Shown piece after piece: positions 5,956-7,457 of a stretch of 7,457 nt of DNA. The notes below the pieces were generated by a model. That model had not been told where the DNA came from, searched no databases, and saw nothing but the letters and a program-made list of their open reading frames with translations. The translations under genes were made by a program, and so were the position numbers. Numbering within the stretch: position 1 is the stretch's first letter; each line of letters opens with the position of its first letter. The DNA comes from Lachnospiraceae bacterium (GTDB lineage: Bacteria > Bacillota > Clostridia > Lachnospirales > Lachnospiraceae). The stretch spans positions 1-7,457 of the forward strand of contig CAAGRM010000282.1 of assembly GCA_900772675.1 (NCBI GenBank), read 5' to 3'.

Positions 5956-6888
5956 ATGAATCAAAAAAACACTCCCGGTCATCCATATCTCTATTCTTTC
6001 CTGCTTGCCCTCGGACTGATGCTGATCTGCGCTCTGCTTGCCACATCTTCGTATCGGTCCGAACGCAAAGAGCAGGAAGCTGCCGAACAGCGTAAAATCC
6101 AGGAACAGCACAAAGAATTTCTGTCCCAGAAAGATAAAGCTGCAGCAGACTGCATAGTTTCCATAAAAAACGATATGCAGGATCGTCTTCGTCAATCCAC
6201 TTTTGAAGACTTGCTTGTACTGTTCACTCCCTGCAGCAGAGAAGAATTTTTATCTCTCGCCGGCGGCACAACGCTTCCAGAAGACACTGAGACAATCTCA
6301 GAAGAACGAGCCTGCTATTTTTATTCTGTTTCCTACCAGAGCAATGAACTGTATCAGCTCTATACAAAAGCGAAAGAGGAAGGCGATTTAGCCGATGTTG
6401 CAAAACAGCTGGACAAGTTTCAGAATCGTCTCTCCTTTAGTTCCATCTATTACAACCCAACAGAGCTGACCGTCGGATCCGGAAGTGTTCTTCTCTACTT
6501 CTATGCTCCACGTCCCTATGATTCTTTTTCTATCTCAGACACGGGCAATCATACGCTGACCTTCCGGTTTGACCGGGATCTAAAAGACTATGTCCTGCTG
6601 GAAAACGATACGGTTGTCTACACCCCGCCAGCAAAGACTGACAATAATTCCGATTCTGATTCTGCCGGCACGTCCGGCACAAACGGAGGCTCACCCGGTC
6701 TGCACAAAAATGACTCCGTTGTCTCCGGCAAGAACCCGACACCGGCTCCAGCCGCAAAACCGAAGCAGGATGACTTTTATGACGTCTACGATTATGATGA
6801 TCCTGATGATTTCTATTACGACAACGAGGATGACTTCGACAGCTATGAGGATGCTGAGGATTATTATGATGAGGCGTGGGATGAGTAA
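5956..6888 (+). CDS. Membrane-anchored protein with Asp/Tyr-rich acidic C-terminal tail, function unknown
   Basis: Protein of 310 residues that I do not recognise as a named family. The N-terminus has a short polar start, then a transmembrane helix at about 11-30 (YLYSFLLALGLMLICALLA), with no lipobox cysteine in the right context. Next is a charged Glu/Lys/Gln helix at 33-62 with coiled-coil character, and a globular part at about 63-225 with two cysteines (C93, C120). A Ser/Gly/Thr/Pro linker at 226-270 carries runs such as TPAPAAKPK, and a 40-residue tail at 271-310 is almost wholly Asp, Glu and Tyr. The predicted topology is a single membrane anchor with the bulk outside the cell. The frame is open further upstream to an ATG at 5863, but the ATG at 5956 has AAAGGA (5942-5947) 8 nt before it and puts the membrane helix at the start, so I chose it. 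It is monocistronic, between its own promoter and terminator, and divergent from ansA. Confidence 0.85.
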   Translation: MNQKNTPGHPYLYSFLLALGLMLICALLATSSYRSERKEQEAAEQRKIQEQHKEFLSQKDKAAADCIVSIKNDMQDRLRQSTFEDLLVLFTPCSREEFLSLAGGTTLPEDTETISEERACYFYSVSYQSNELYQLYTKAKEEGDLADVAKQLDKFQNRLSFSSIYYNPTELTVGSGSVLLYFYAPRPYDSFSISDTGNHTLTFRFDRDLKDYVLLENDTVVYTPPAKTDNNSDSDSAGTSGTNGGSPGLHKNDSVVSGKNPTPAPAAKPKQDDFYDVYDYDDPDDFYYDNEDDFDSYEDAEDYYDEAWDE

Positions 6889-6905
6889 CCATATCTCATC
6901 ATATC

Positions 6906-6945
6906 AACGGCGATACTCTTTTTTTTACAAGATATCGCCGTTTTT
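6906..6945 (+). terminator. Intrinsic terminator after the acidic-tail gene
   Basis: A 10-bp stem, AACGGCGATA (6906-6915) with TATCGCCGTT (6933-6942), whose loop can pair further (TCTT/AAGA), followed by TTT-CATTTGTTT. It lies 18 nt after the stop codon. It also abuts the stop of the convergent gene ending at 6945, whose transcript would meet it with an A-rich, not U-rich, tail, so termination is best on the plus strand. Confidence 0.85.
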
Positions 6946-7457
6946 CATTTGTTTACGGACATTCTTTTCAGGATTTCCGCATTCATTTCATCATAAGAAT
7001 TCCAATATTCCTTTCGAACTGAGATCCCGGTGTAATGGAAGAGTTCCTTAATCATCGCCATAATTTTTACACTTTCAAATCCTGTCAATGCTAAGATTGT
7101 TTCTTCTGTAACGGAAACAATTTCATGTGCTGCAAGATTACGTATATTAGTTTCAACACCTCTTACGTCATTGACTAACCGCTTTAAATGTTCATCTGCT
7201 GAAAAAGTTTCAATCAATACTTTAAGATGTATAGAGGATATATCTCCCCCTTTAAATCTCTGGTTTTGCCCCATAAAATACGATTCCATTGTTTTTCCGA
7301 TTTTAGTCCCTTCTAGTCTTTCTTCGGACCATGTTCTCTTTCCATTTTTCTTTTTAACAGTGCAATACTTGTTAATATCTATTTTACACTCTTTCTTTAA
7401 AATAATCTCAAACAAGTCTACAATCAATGGTGTTATCGACCGTACAAAATCCACATA
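6945..7457 (-). CDS. csm6: Csm6-like HEPN ribonuclease, C-terminal part, N-terminus beyond window edge
   Basis: C-terminal 170 residues or so of a longer protein. The frame is open through the right edge (a TAT codon precedes the GTG at 7454), so the GTG is probably internal. Counting from that GTG codon, the HEPN ribonuclease motif R-N-L-A-A-H is at residues 105-110 (7142-7125), inside VETNIRNLAAHEIVSVTEE. The last segment, EYWNSYDEMNAEILKRM at 149-165, closely resembles the end of streptococcal Csm6 as I remember it (Y-F/W-N-x-Y-D...N-x-E-L/I). Csm6 is a type III-A CRISPR accessory RNase with an N-terminal CARF domain that binds cyclic oligoadenylate and a C-terminal HEPN domain that cuts RNA. 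The CARF domain is not visible here. The gene is noticeably AT-richer than the rest of the window, consistent with an acquired defence locus. Another HEPN toxin or abortive-infection RNase is the main alternative. Confidence 0.68.
   Translation of the reverse strand, partial: YVDFVRSITPLIVDLFEIILKKECKIDINKYCTVKKKNGKRTWSEERLEGTKIGKTMESYFMGQNQRFKGGDISSIHLKVLIETFSADEHLKRLVNDVRGVETNIRNLAAHEIVSVTEETILALTGFESVKIMAMIKELFHYTGISVRKEYWNSYDEMNAEILKRMSVNK

Noticed and set aside
6530..7051. Open frames in the shadow of the acidic tail (minus 6530-6892, plus 6590-7051)
   Set aside because: Products are His/Arg-rich or Met/Thr/Ile-rich low-complexity translations of the GA/T repeats that encode the Asp/Tyr tail. 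The plus frame also runs through the terminator.
6889..7457. CRISPR repeat array
   Set aside because: Despite the Csm6-like gene, I see no regularly spaced direct repeats of 25-40 bases in the window.

Overview
The window looks like a chromosomal segment of an anaerobic Firmicute, most likely a Lachnospiraceae-type Clostridium relative. This is inferred from moderate GC, strong AGGAGG-like ribosome sites, sigma-A promoters with extended -10 boxes, oxygen-sensitive Fe-S hydro-lyases and a surface-type protein with an Asp/Tyr-rich tail. No rRNA or other taxonomic marker is present.

Positions 1-5710 are all read leftward (minus strand). In transcription order they encode a cytosolic type I L-asparaginase (5710-4709), then two tandem, clearly different heterodimeric hydro-lyases of the aconitase/isopropylmalate isomerase superfamily. 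Each pair runs small subunit then large subunit: pair A is 4620-4138 plus 4133-2883, and pair B is 2820-2329 plus 2310-1069. Last comes an NhaC-family Na+/H+ (or organic-acid) antiporter (995 to beyond the left edge). Pair A has its own promoter-like sequence between the asparaginase and the small subunit. The asparaginase has a separate promoter at 5749-5778.

The usual partners for leucine synthesis (leuA, leuB) or for lysine/coenzyme B chain elongation are not in the window. The substrate-loop and Fe-S motifs of both hydro-lyases depart from the textbook leucine enzyme. A cluster for moving and hydrating/dehydrating small di- or tricarboxylic acids (citramalate/mesaconate, maleate, dimethylmalate or similar) is a reasonable hypothesis, but the substrates cannot be read from the sequence.

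The intergenic region 5711-5955 carries divergent promoters. To the right, the plus-strand gene 5956-6888 encodes a membrane-anchored protein with an N-terminal transmembrane helix, a charged helix, an unknown globular part, a flexible linker and a 40-residue acidic Asp/Tyr tail. It ends at a clear intrinsic terminator (6906-6945).

Converging on it from the right edge is the C-terminal part of an AT-richer gene (7457-6945) with an R-N-x-x-x-H HEPN ribonuclease motif. Its C-terminal block resembles Csm6, the cyclic-oligoadenylate-activated RNase of type III-A CRISPR systems. A type III CRISPR locus may therefore lie just beyond the right edge; no CRISPR repeats are visible inside the window.
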